DNA of 64,000 nucleotides from Apolygus lucorum. Its lineage: Eukaryota > Arthropoda > Insecta > Hemiptera > Miridae. Position numbers and translations under genes: made by a program. Numbering within the stretch: the first letter of the stretch is position 1; every line of letters starts with the position of its first letter. The notes beneath the pieces were generated by a model, which did not search any database, was not told where the DNA came from, and was given only the letters and a program-made list of their open reading frames with translations. Where the stretch lies: contig CM019183.2 of NCBI GenBank assembly GCA_009739505.2, forward strand, positions 46,658,199 through 46,722,198. The letters are read 5' to 3'. Positions 21,008 through 28,715 of this stretch are shown here, piece after piece.

Positions 21008-21654
21008 CTCGAATAATTTTTCAAAATCGCCCCCCTTCCTAACGAGGTTTTTCCTCGCCTTCGTCTGCCACCCGCACGTCTTTTTCGCGTCCGTAAAATG
21101 TTGGAAGAATGTGTGTTTATTCTCCCCCCTCCACTCGAAGGGGCCGACCAATTTTTCACGTTTCTTGCCAAAGTACTTGCACTTGCGGCGCCCGCTAACA
21201 GCGTTAACAGCAGCGGAAGAAACCCACCGACCTGATTTTGCGACTTGATTTGTCGCCGCTTTCTCTTGAGGGCGACTTTTCGAAAATTTTTCTTCGGTCT
21301 CCGTTTCGCGCCACTTCCAGAAAGACCCAATTTTGCCTTCATGGCTGATGTGACGAGCAATGCAGATGCACGTTCACCTAAACCTACCCCTTTGGAGGTA
21401 ATGAGCGATTTCGCCGCTTTCAATAATTTTTTATCTGCTTCCGCGAGTACGCTATCTTGTTTAGAATTTTGATAGGCAATGTCGTGTTCTCGACAGTAGG
21501 AATCTAAGCGATTCGACGGTTGTACGCTGTCTCTTAGCTGCTGAATCAAAGGGTTTCCCGGACCGCAAAATTTATAACCAGGCAACGTCAAATTTAGAGG
21601 ATTTTTTTGTATCAACCAATTAACTAAACCTTCTCCTTTTTTACTCGAGTCCAT
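21001..21654 (-). CDS. Phospholipase A2-domain, pVI/pX-like core protein
   Basis: A 217-residue protein starting MDSSKKGEGL (first ATG in frame). Residues 24-62 form a parvovirus-type phospholipase A2 core: the calcium loop LPGYKFCGPGN and the catalytic LDSYCREHDIAYQ (His57-Asp58). The second half is strongly basic (RRPKKNFRKVALKRKRRQ) and contains GGFLP at 143-147 followed by a short hydrophobic stretch. This resembles adenovirus minor core proteins, where such motifs precede protease sites and membrane-active segments. It then ends in another basic cluster. Inferred role: membrane breach and DNA condensation in a virion. It heads the leftward block. Confidence 0.85.
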   Translation of the reverse strand: MDSSKKGEGLVNWLIQKNPLNLTLPGYKFCGPGNPLIQQLRDSVQPSNRLDSYCREHDIAYQNSKQDSVLAEADKKLLKAAKSLITSKGVGLGERASALLVTSAMKAKLGLSGSGAKRRPKKNFRKVALKRKRRQIKSQNQVGGFLPLLLTLLAGAASASTLARNVKNWSAPSSGGGRINTHSSNILRTRKRRAGGRRRRGKTSLGRGAILKNYSRC

Positions 21655-21707
21655 AAAACTGACTGTCACCCCACCCACCTCAACAGTCCTATTAATACCT
21701 TTTTAGG
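21655..21707. promoter_or_regulatory. Divergent promoter spacer
   Basis: Only 53 bp separate the ATG of the leftward core protein gene from the ATG of the rightward ATPase gene. No TATA box is obvious; there is an AT-rich TATTAATAC near 21689. Control elements for one or both blocks must lie here or inside the coding regions. Confidence 0.4.
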
Positions 21708-22439
21708 ATGGACCACGACGAGTTTGAGTGCGTAAAAACTAGCGTGGAATTTCCACCAATTCCCAATTACGACAATTTTGGCAATGACCGGGAGAAAATT
21801 GTGGCCAGACACGGACAGCTGTTGCCCTCTCACGTCCGAGCAATAATCGTAGGCCCAACGTGTAGTGGTAAAACGAACGCGGCTATTCATTTACTCTTGG
21901 CAAAAAACGGAATACGTTTTTCAAATTTAGTAGTGATTTCGCCAACGCTCGATCAAAAAAAGTACGAAATTTTGGATAAGATTTTGAGCGATGTGGATGA
22001 AATTTGTTACGTTAAATTGAATTCCAAAGAAGAATTTGATAATTATCTGTCGGGAGATGGTAAATTATTACCAAATACAGTATTACTTATCGACGACGTG
22101 ATTGGGACGGATTTTAAAGGCGTCGTAAAACAATACTTTTCCATCGGGAGGCATCGACAAATTGACGTTATTTTAATCGTACAATCTTACTTGGCTGTCC
22201 CGAAAGCGTTGACTAGAGAACAAGCTAATTTAATTTTCGTATTTCGAATGGACGGTAGGAATTTGGAACACATTTGGAAAGAACACTGTTTCCACGAATT
22301 AAATTTTACAAAATTTGTACGTTTGTGCAATCACGCTTGGAATTACAGGCCTAATAATTGTCTGATTATAGATAAAACCCGCGGGGTAAATAACGGGAAA
22401 TTTAGGCGAGGTTTGAGCGAATTTTACGTGGGATTATAA
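21708..22439 (+). CDS. DNA-packaging ATPase (A32/FtsK-HerA type)
   Basis: A 243-residue P-loop ATPase. Walker A is GPTCSGKT (49-56), preceded by a beta strand VRAIIV. Walker B is TVLLIDD (124-130). A sensor-like GRHRQIDVILIVQSY follows at about 148-162, typical of the viral A32-like packaging ATPases in Polintons and related viruses. The C-terminal region (FHELNFTKFVRLCNHAWNY and NCLIIDKT) also fits the family. The length is normal and the frame intact. Expected role: drives genome packaging into the capsid. It starts the rightward block. Confidence 0.95.
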   Translation: MDHDEFECVKTSVEFPPIPNYDNFGNDREKIVARHGQLLPSHVRAIIVGPTCSGKTNAAIHLLLAKNGIRFSNLVVISPTLDQKKYEILDKILSDVDEICYVKLNSKEEFDNYLSGDGKLLPNTVLLIDDVIGTDFKGVVKQYFSIGRHRQIDVILIVQSYLAVPKALTREQANLIFVFRMDGRNLEHIWKEHCFHELNFTKFVRLCNHAWNYRPNNCLIIDKTRGVNNGKFRRGLSEFYVGL

Positions 22440-22470
22440 AAAGAAAAACTACCTCGGTTTTATCGTCATT

Positions 22471-23627
22471 ATGAGTAAGTACTTGGACGAATTATTGCGG
22501 GCGAAAACCGCTTTGCGGGCCAAATACAGGCAAATTTCACAAGGGGCTATTGCTCAAGAATCGTTTTTAAAATCGACTTTCGAGCCAATTACTAGACCGC
22601 TAAATACTTTGATCGAAAGATCGGGAGAATTCAAAGACATTGAACAACCAACCCCAATTCGAACTAAAAAACGCGTAAAAGGTGTAAAGACGAAGAAAAA
22701 AGAAAACAGCGAATCGTCACACCCCTTGTGCCTATTAAAAATGAACCGGTTTCGGTCCCCGAATTTCTCACTGAAAATGACTTTTACGAATACGAACCGG
22801 AGGAAAACGACCAAGAGGTCACTTTTGACCCGCCTAAAACCTCTTCTACGCCAAACAAAGATCCATTTAGCTCCAGTATTTTGAACCAAACCACTGTCGA
22901 CGTCGCTCGAACGCACACGCCAAAATTTGCAACTCCTCAAATGGGAGAAAAGAATATCGCCGATTTAGAAACGACGGCCATAAGAGAGCAAGCGAAAACG
23001 CCTCAAGGGCAGAAAGATATGCAAGAAATCCTATCTCAATTCCCACTGCACGCGCAAAAATATATAGCTTATTTAACCCTAGGGGCTGCAGATTCTGGCA
23101 TAGACGAAAATACGCTGGATGCCCATTACGGACCCCGTGTCGCAGGAACAAGCGGTGTCAATTTAGGTTCTAAAAACATAAAATTTGAAGGAAATTACGT
23201 GTATCTAGGGGACAATTTAAAAGCGCGGGGAACGAAAGGATTTTACGATCTTTTGTTCCTCAAAGACCCAAAAAATTATACGCAAAGCGACCTTGCGAAT
23301 TACGAAGAGTTTATTCGCAAAAGCAACGTAGCTTATTCCGGTTATTCCCCTTTCCGACAAATAAATCGGTACGGTGGTTCGAAATACGCCAAATTTATAA
23401 AAAATATATATCCTCCTAAGGGCAAGGGCGAGGTAGAACTCCCTGCTGTTCAATTAGCGCGAGATTTTGATATAAATTCGGTCGTGGGCCAAATCTACGA
23501 TCCAAATGTCCTAGTTAACGGGTTAAAGGTGTATCTATCGTCCTATAACGCCGGGAATTTAAATTTGTACGCCACAATCGACGCGGTAATACGCAGGCTA
23601 AAAAATCTGGGGTACATACAGGGATAA
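22471..23627 (+). pseudogene. DUF8207-like Polinton protein, broken by a frameshift
   Basis: Two overlapping frames look like one gene. The first (from ATG 22471) encodes a helical N-terminal part with YLDELLRAKTALRAKYRQIS and a basic linker. The second, open from about 22668 to 23627 with no suitable ATG at its start, carries a globular domain with LDAHYGPRV, YVYLGDNLKARGTKGFYDLLF and KDPKNYTQSDLANYEEFI. This resembles the widespread Polinton family I know as DUF8207. The frame must change by -1 between about 22668 and 22735, and an A6 run at 22696-22701 is the obvious site. Decay, sequencing error or ribosomal slippage are all possible. Function unknown, probably structural. Confidence 0.65.
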
Positions 23628-23638
23628 GCAGGGTGGGA

Positions 23639-23879
23639 GAACTTCAGTTTTTAATTGGCGAGCGATGGAGCCGTACCGTGGAAAAATCGATACAACGAGC
23701 AATTTCAAATCGACCAAGTTAATTTACGATAAATTTGGAAGGTCGAATATCGATCGACGAATCAAACAAGTCGTTGAGTCTATGATACCCACCAGTGAAC
23801 CTAGAACTTCCAGTGACTTAAACTCTGCAATAGACGAACGCATTAACGCCGAGTTCGATCGCTTAAAATCTAGCCTCCA
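23639..23879 (+). repeat. Direct repeat, copy 1 (leader plus 5' part of coiled-coil gene 1)
   Basis: About 240 bp, beginning GAACTTCAGTTTTTAATTGG and ending within the coding region, recurs almost exactly at 24218-24458, 579 bp away. Only a few substitutions separate the copies. Confidence 0.9.
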
Positions 23880-24171
23880 ACCCGCACAAAATGCAGAAAT
23901 GCAAAAATTTGAACAGTCGTGGCGGGAAGAGTTGAAAAAATTACATTGGGAAGCGGAAATTAAATTTAATTTAATGGTCGAGGACAGAATTAATAAGCTG
24001 CTCACTGACCTTAGCGATATTAACAACAGAAGCGAATTACAAACCAAAGCAGAGTTCAAAAAGAATATTAATTCGGAAATCAAAAACCTGCAGAATGAAT
24101 TTCAGGAATCGTTCAAAATTCTCAACAAAAAAATAGAGGGTATGGCCGCTTTATGTAACATCCAATTTTAA
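23665..24171 (+). CDS. Coiled-coil protein 1, N-terminus shared with its neighbour
   Basis: A 168-residue charged protein starting MEPYRGKIDTT. Residues 1-71 are nearly identical to the next gene. The rest is helix-forming with many Glu/Lys/Asn and looks like a coiled coil (KFEQSWREELKKLHWEAEI and INKLLTDLSDIN). Compared with the next gene it carries about 50 extra residues before a related segment ending in NEFQESFKIL. No known family is recognised. Position after the DUF8207-like gene suggests a virion or assembly role, but that is inference. Confidence 0.7.
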   Translation: MEPYRGKIDTTSNFKSTKLIYDKFGRSNIDRRIKQVVESMIPTSEPRTSSDLNSAIDERINAEFDRLKSSLQPAQNAEMQKFEQSWREELKKLHWEAEIKFNLMVEDRINKLLTDLSDINNRSELQTKAEFKKNINSEIKNLQNEFQESFKILNKKIEGMAALCNIQF

Positions 24172-24217
24172 ATAAGCTACAGCTTTAACTAGTTAAAGGT
24201 ACATAGAGGTATTGGGT

Positions 24218-24458
24218 GAACTTCAGTTTTTAATTGGCGAACGATGGAGCCGTACCGTGGAAAAATCGATACTACGAGCAATTTCAAATCGACCAAGTTA
24301 ATTTACGATAAATTTGGAAGGTCGAATATCGATCGACGAATCAAACAAGTCGTTGAGTCTATGATACCCACCAGTGAACCTAGAACTTCCAGTGACTTAA
24401 ACTCTGCAATAGACGAACGCGTTAACGCCGAGTTCGATCGCTTAAAATCTAGCCTCCA
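24218..24458 (+). repeat. Direct repeat, copy 2
   Basis: Second copy of the repeat at 23639-23879, including the same 25-bp leader before the ATG. Confidence 0.9.
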
Positions 24459-24690
24459 GACTGAATTCGAAAAGAAGATTAATTCAGATAGCGAACAACT
24501 GCGGGATGAATTTCAAATATCATTCAAAAATCTTGAAAACAAATTGACTCAATTATATAATTCTAAACTACAAGAAGTAAACGAATTTGTCATATCGGCT
24601 TTAAATAGACAACAAGTCCGATGGCGGGATACTCTCGACAGAGAGATAATTAAACTTAAAAGTGGCTGGAGTGGGGGAATAGGCGACTAG
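24244..24690 (+). CDS. Coiled-coil protein 2, duplicate of gene 1 with a different C-terminus
   Basis: A 148-residue protein. The first 71 residues match gene 1 except for one Ile-to-Val change. After residue 72 it continues directly into FEKKINSDSEQLRDEFQISF, related to the later part of gene 1, then a different helical tail (NRQQVRWRDTLDREIIKLKS). The copies thus differ by an internal insertion or deletion and by diverged ends. Both frames are open. Recent tandem duplication or gene conversion of the 5' part would explain this. Confidence 0.7.
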   Translation: MEPYRGKIDTTSNFKSTKLIYDKFGRSNIDRRIKQVVESMIPTSEPRTSSDLNSAIDERVNAEFDRLKSSLQTEFEKKINSDSEQLRDEFQISFKNLENKLTQLYNSKLQEVNEFVISALNRQQVRWRDTLDREIIKLKSGWSGGIGD

Positions 24691-24694
24691 GTAC

Positions 24695-24702
24695 TATATA
24701 AC
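24695..24702 (+). promoter_or_regulatory. TATA-like box
   Basis: TATATAAC lies 47 bp before the ATG of the next gene, a spacing compatible with a TATA box and a short leader, as at 25493 and 27037. Confidence 0.45.
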
Positions 24703-24741
24703 AACGAGGTTGAGCATTTTGCGGGTCAAACGTTGGAAAAA

Positions 24742-25368
24742 ATGGCACGAATTGTTTGCGATTTAACGTGCTCCTCTGCCCATTCTCGTTATTACATCAA
24801 AGAGTTGACTTTAATATCGCTCGATGATACGGACCAGGACCCAAAATCGCTTCATTATTCTTTCAAAGGGCCAAATAAGGTCCGCCCGGATCGTCAGACG
24901 TTTTACTGCCAGAAATACATCCACGGACTCCGTTTCTCAAAAGGCGATTTGGAACAAAAGGATTTAAAACGCGTTCTGCACCAATTTACGTACAACGGTG
25001 AAAATATGAATCCTCATTGCGTAATTTATGTAAAGGGCGTCGAAAAATGTGGTTTATTACGCAAAGCGGCGGGGTTCGACAAAAATTTAAACATAATTAA
25101 CGTGGAAAACGCTCCTAGTTTTAGGGAGTTATTTAAAATTTACGCCGACCGAATTAAATCGTGCACAGCACATTCTGAATTACCTCAAAAATACAACAAC
25201 GCTTGTTCGCAGTCGAAAGCTACTGCCATGTATTTTTGGTTGTCAGAGGCGTCCTTCCAGAACACCGACTCTTCAGATTCAGCATTATGGGGTAATGCGG
25301 ACGCAGATGCAGGGACGACACCGGGCAAAGATTACCCGGATGCTACGATAATAGATATGGAAATTTAA
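24742..25368 (+). CDS. Polinton orphan protein with IYVKGVEK motif
   Basis: A 208-residue protein starting MARIVCDLTCSS (first ATG; the frame is open slightly upstream). Notable parts are YIKELTLISLD near the start, TFYCQKYIHGLRFSKGD, CVIYVKGVEKCGLLRKAAGF, and later KSCTAHSELPQKYNNACSQS with paired Cys and His. I recall proteins of this layout (G..W..G, then YVKG.EK, then CxxH...C) beside insect Polinton genes, and the pattern is reminiscent of a degenerate RNase H-like nuclease, but I cannot verify either. The frame is intact. Function unknown. Confidence 0.65.
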   Translation: MARIVCDLTCSSAHSRYYIKELTLISLDDTDQDPKSLHYSFKGPNKVRPDRQTFYCQKYIHGLRFSKGDLEQKDLKRVLHQFTYNGENMNPHCVIYVKGVEKCGLLRKAAGFDKNLNIINVENAPSFRELFKIYADRIKSCTAHSELPQKYNNACSQSKATAMYFWLSEASFQNTDSSDSALWGNADADAGTTPGKDYPDATIIDMEI

Positions 25369-25492
25369 AAAAAGATATAACCCAGACGCGCCAAGGTGCA
25401 GCTTGAGAATTGCAAAGTTGACCCACAGGTCAACTGCATTCGAGTTCAGATGTTACGCAACATCAAACACGAAATTCGAGCAGGGCCGTTTT

Positions 25493-25500
25493 TATAAAAG
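25493..25500 (+). promoter_or_regulatory. TATA box
   Basis: TATAAAAG lies 40 bp before the ATG at 25541. The same octamer occurs at 27037 before another gene of the element. It argues that the start at 25541 is right and that each gene of this region has its own promoter. Confidence 0.65.
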
Positions 25501-25540
25501 CCCTAAGGACCCCCGAAACTTGCACGGTTCCTTTCGCACG

Positions 25541-25846
25541 ATGGCATCACAAGGGTTGTTGAGTTCTTTGGACGAAGTAAAAAGCGCTAATCCCAATTAT
25601 CTTAGCGCGTATGTACCCCTATTAACTTTTTTGTCAAATTACACGCCCACAAACCAATTTGAATTGGAAATAGTAACAAAATATATTGGCAGATTACGAG
25701 ACTTGACAGAAAAAATTGATTATTTAAACGACATGATGACAACGACTGTTTACGGAATTTTGCAAGTATACGACAACGAACCTTACCCACCTGCAACTAG
25801 TTTGGTCATCGATACATTACCGATAGGGGGGGCGCAATTATTTTAA
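25541..25846 (+). CDS. Small Polinton protein of unknown function
   Basis: A 101-residue protein starting MASQGLLSSLDEV. The open frame extends upstream but without an ATG, and a TATA box sits in that extension, so I use this start. It is mainly helical (FELEIVTKYIGRLRDLTEKI), then a short strand-like end (YGILQVYDNEPYPPATS). No cysteine or catalytic motif is seen and no family recognised. Its stop is immediately beside the shifted copy of the polymerase fragment that runs in the opposite direction. Confidence 0.6.
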   Translation: MASQGLLSSLDEVKSANPNYLSAYVPLLTFLSNYTPTNQFELEIVTKYIGRLRDLTEKIDYLNDMMTTTVYGILQVYDNEPYPPATSLVIDTLPIGGAQLF

Positions 25847-26251
25847 AAAGCGGGCAATTCAATCTGTTTGCCAAAATTTAAGGGTTCGTGCGCATTAATA
25901 TTAATGAGTAATCCCTGGACATGATCAACGGTGGCCCCTGACCCTTTTTCATTAAACTCTTCAATTTTGTCATTTAAATTAGAATAAAAATCATTTAAAA
26001 TTTCGTGCAACTCGTCCAAAGTGTATATTTCTCTCGATGGTAGATTTATGCTTCGTTCTTCTTTTCTTTCCGAAATGGGAAAACTGTAGAGCAAATCTAG
26101 AGAAACGTTGATTTTAAGACCCGACCATTTTTGCAAGAGAGATTTAACCGTTTCTCGGATCGGAACCCGTGCAGACTCCAAAAACTGATTTATGTCAAAA
26201 CTGTTTTCGTTCGCGTTTTTGAAGTAGTAAGTTAAAACTCGACCACAAACT
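25845..26251 (-). pseudogene. Extra partial copy of the polymerase B N-terminal segment
   Basis: This 407-bp stretch matches 26371-26777 with about a dozen differences, in the same orientation. On the minus strand it encodes the same residues from RVLTYYF through to ELPAF, but it is out of frame with the upstream polymerase fragment and has no start of its own. It is a tandem duplication product where the rest of the polymerase gene should be. Confidence 0.85.
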
Positions 26252-26887
26252 AATCATGCTATAGTCGTATTGTCTCGACGATTTTGTTTTTGAATGGTGA
26301 CATAACGCATAGTAAAAACACCTGTCGTCGTCAGGGTAGGTATTCAAATCAAGGGATTTTTGTTTTTTTAAAAAAGCGGGCAATTTAATCTGTTTGCCAA
26401 AATTTAAGGGCTCGTGCGCATTAATATTAATGAGTAATCCCTTGACATGATCAACGGTGGCCCCTGACCCTTTTTCATTAAACTCTTCAATTTTGTCATT
26501 TAAATTAGAATAAAAATCGTTTAAAATTTCGTGCAACTCGTCCAAAGTGTATATTTCTCTCGATGGTAGATTTATGCTTCGTTCTTCTTTTCTTTCCGAA
26601 ATGGGAAAACTGTAGAGCAAATCTAGAGAAACGTTGATTTTAAGACCCGACCATTTCTGCAAAAGAGATTTAACCGTTTCTCGGATAGGAACCCGTGCAG
26701 ACTCCAAAAACTGATTTATGTCAAAACTGTTTTCGTTCGCGTTTTTGAAGTAGTAAGTTAAAACTCGACCACAAAAATGTTCTTGCAATTTGACAAGTCC
26801 GTTTTCACACGGTTCCCAATATTGAACAAATTTTCTTTTCCGTGCCGAACGCCCATCGGCTAAGTCCAGAAACTCAGTATTGTCCAT
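26195..26887 (-). pseudogene. Truncated protein-primed DNA polymerase B (N-terminal region only)
   Basis: The frame starts at ATG 26887 (MDNTEFLDLAD) and ends after 230 residues. Around residues 150-190 it has ININAHEPLNF, KLPAFLKKQKSLDLN and DDDRCFYYALCHH, the segment that precedes the exonuclease domain in Polinton polymerases. The reading then leaves recognisable polymerase sequence after about residue 207 and stops. No exonuclease, palm, thumb or terminal-protein motifs exist elsewhere in the window. A normal Polinton polymerase has over 1,000 residues, so most of the gene is gone. The 5' part may still be transcribed. Confidence 0.8.
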
Positions 26888-27093
26888 TGAAGAGGCAGGA
26901 AGGTAGGTACTTACTCAGGTCGAAGTAAAAGTGAAACTGACGACCTGCCCTTTCGCGGACCCGGGTCCGCACCCACTGAAATTTGGAGGTGGGGGCCTGT
27001 CCCACTTTGCACGCAATATTGCATCATCCCGAGTTGTATAAAAGCCCGCGCTTCGAGCAAGGGAATCGTACGATCACAACCTACCTCAACAGG
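26888..27093. promoter_or_regulatory. Divergent promoter region with palindromes
   Basis: This spacer separates the leftward polymerase remnant from the rightward spliced gene. It holds a perfect 16-bp palindrome GCGGACCCGGGTCCGC at 26955-26970, a 10-bp palindrome GCAATATTGC at 27013-27022, and a TATA box at 27037. It is richer in G and C than the genes beside it. Confidence 0.55.
27037..27044 (+). promoter_or_regulatory. TATA box of the spliced gene
   Basis: TATAAAAG lies 50 bp before the ATG at 27094, with a possible initiator near 27068. Confidence 0.65.
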
Positions 27094-27536
27094 ATGTCTA
27101 CCGTTAGGTAACCGTCGAATACGCCCTCTCTCTCTCTCTGTCTCTTCACCGATGAACTTGAAGTTTCTACCAACAAGTTTTCTCCGACGTAAGTAACAAA
27201 TTTCAATTTTTTCCCAGGAAACCGACGCTTAACGAGCTGAACGACGCTGGAACCAAAGAAAGAAAATATTTGCGGGACTTAGCTGTGGGATCGACGTACC
27301 AGATAATAGCAGTTAAACTAATAAATTCGAAAGATTTTGGTCCGTTGGTTGTAGCGCACGCTAGGGCCGTATTACCTGGTCGACCAAAATGTGATTTTGA
27401 AACTCTGTTACCAAAACGATATATGCCGTTGTTATTTTCCAATACAGACGAACCATTAATTTGTGAAAATGACAATTTGTTTTTTACAATAAAAGCGCAT
27501 TCAAACAAGACCACTATTATTGAATTTCATTTCTAA
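27094..27536 (+). CDS. Small two-exon Polinton protein, possible OB-fold
   Basis: Exon 1 (27094-27107, MSTV plus two bases) joins exon 2 (27218-27536) across a 110-bp intron with GT at 27108, a CT-rich tract and TTTTTTCCCAG. The frame is kept across the junction, giving about 110 residues. Exon 2 has LRDLAVGSTYQIIAVKLINS, LVVAHARAVLP and FETLLPKRYMPLLFS. Small proteins with YKI...K...T..G and LP.R motifs occur in Polinton-rich arthropod genomes, and the strand pattern suggests an OB fold. That would fit single-strand DNA binding. No biochemical motif proves it. Confidence 0.6.
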
Positions 27537-27596
27537 AATGAATAGCGTTGTATTTTTAATATGAAGGTATTTGAATATTTTTTAAATTTTTTTCAG

Positions 27597-27735
27597 GTGT
27601 TTAAATGATGAAGTGTGCATTATTTTCCTTCCGTGCAGACATTTAAGTACCTGTGTTTCATGTTCATCAAATTTAACTAAATGCCCTATATGCAGAATCA
27701 AAATTGAAGGCCTGCTTAAAATTTATTTAAGTTAG
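27597..27735 (+). CDS. Orphan IAP-type RING finger exon
   Basis: After an acceptor (TTTAAATTTTTTTCAG, ending 27596) an open frame runs to TAG at 27735. It has Cys at 27598, eleven residues, Cys-x-His (PCRH), three residues, Cys-x2-Cys, six residues, then CPIC: exactly the spacing of metal ligands 2-8 of an inhibitor-of-apoptosis C3HC4 RING, ending in KIYLS as such proteins often do. Ligand 1 should lie three residues earlier, in a preceding exon I could not find. No BIR domain is visible. It lies 60 bp inside the inner right TIR, so it may be captured host DNA or the last exon of an element gene. Confidence 0.65.
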
Positions 27736-27794
27736 AAATTAATAACCTTTTGCCAGCGCACAAAGGTGCAGTTCTTTCTTTAGAGTGTAATTAG

Positions 27795-28326
27795 ATTGTA
27801 ATTAGGCTAAGTACGCACATAACGCTAAGTTTTTTTTGGAGAAATAAACGACCGAATAATAAACGTGTCAATTTGAGGAATGTTTACTGTATTTTGCATT
27901 CTGCAAATTGACACGTTTGTTTGAAAGGCCGCTGGGCGTCGCATCAGATCAACCGCTCGGAATGAATGCCAGGACAATCGTGCATGCGAATTAAACGTAA
28001 TATAACGTGAGTAATATAATCTACTTACCAATGTGAACAGAAGGTGCTAATCAACTCACTAAACAACTAAATCGATAAGAAACGTAATATAACGAATTAA
28101 AAACGCGATAAACAGATAAAATATGTGACTCGGAACGCCATTAGAAACTTCCACGACGCAACTGGTTCCCACAACAAAAACATCATGGCGGTGCACTGCC
28201 CGAGTCAAAAGAAACCACCGCCCGAGTCAAAACACCTTCCCTCGAGATTTAACGCGGGTAAATAGGATTTGAAGAAATCGTGTCTGCTAATTAAGCGCGA
28301 TTTAAATAATTTACTTACCTTATTTT
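27795..28326 (-). repeat. Inner, diverged part of the right TIR
   Basis: The stretch near 27797-27850 is the inverted complement of about 15510-15560. The hairpin at 27861-27918 corresponds to hairpins 1 and 2 on the left. Between 27919 and 28326 no counterpart is seen on the left apart from a short AGGTAAGTAAATTATTTA match to 15323-15340. The two ends of the element have therefore rearranged independently. Confidence 0.6.
27861..27918. repeat. TIR-associated hairpin 3
   Basis: AAACGTGTCAATTTG at 27861-27875 pairs exactly with 27904-27918. Compared with the left hairpins both arms carry the compensating change (GCC to GTC, GGC to GAC), so pairing has been kept. Confidence 0.85.
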
Positions 28327-28715
28327 ACCAAATTAGCACGTTTGTTTGAGAGGTCGCCAACTTCGTCGTCGTGAGTCCTGCGCGCCCGCTCTGGAAGGAA
28401 TTGAAGAGATCCGACTGCGAATTGAAAACGTGAGTAGAAAATGATTCGTTCGCCTTAATTTTAACCCTGAGGGGAGGATTTGTCTTGAGGGGGATTTTTT
28501 GGTGAGAGGCCTAGGACTGGGGGGTTTTTTTGTTGAGGGGGTGGAAAACCCACTTGTGTGAGGGGGGCTAATTTTCTTTTTTGATTGACAGGAAATACCC
28601 CCCCTCATGGTATATACGTGTGAGGGGCAATTTTTTGACAGGAAACCCCCCCTCTTTGTATATAGGTGTGGGGGGGCAATTTTTGACAGGAAGAACCCCC
28701 CCTCCTTCTTCTACT
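28327..28715 (-). repeat. Polinton right terminal inverted repeat (outer part)
   Basis: Inverted match of 14764-15155 with small length differences, ending CTTCTACT at 28715. It includes the three tandem ~50-bp units seen on the left. Confidence 0.9.

Larger units (their letters stand above)
14764..28715. mobile_element. Maverick/Polinton element, 13,952 bp
   Basis: The ends are AGTAGAAG and CTTCTACT, inside long terminal inverted repeats and a 6-bp GAGATA duplication. The interior encodes the hallmark set: chromodomain retroviral-type integrase, A32/FtsK-type packaging ATPase, adenain-like protease, major and minor capsid proteins, and a fragment of DNA polymerase B. The genes are closely packed, with overlaps. 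It is shorter than the usual 15-20 kb and the shortfall matches the missing polymerase domains. Most other genes are open, suggesting a fairly recent insertion, but the polymerase and one more gene are broken. Confidence 0.95.

Noticed and set aside
21008..21151. N-terminal extension of the protease
   Set aside because: It overlaps the core protein gene, starts only with TTG, and the ATG at 21007 overlaps the preceding stop as in compact viral gene pairs.
25403..25540. N-terminal extension of the 101-residue protein
   Set aside because: The open extension has no ATG and contains a TATA box correctly spaced for the ATG at 25541.
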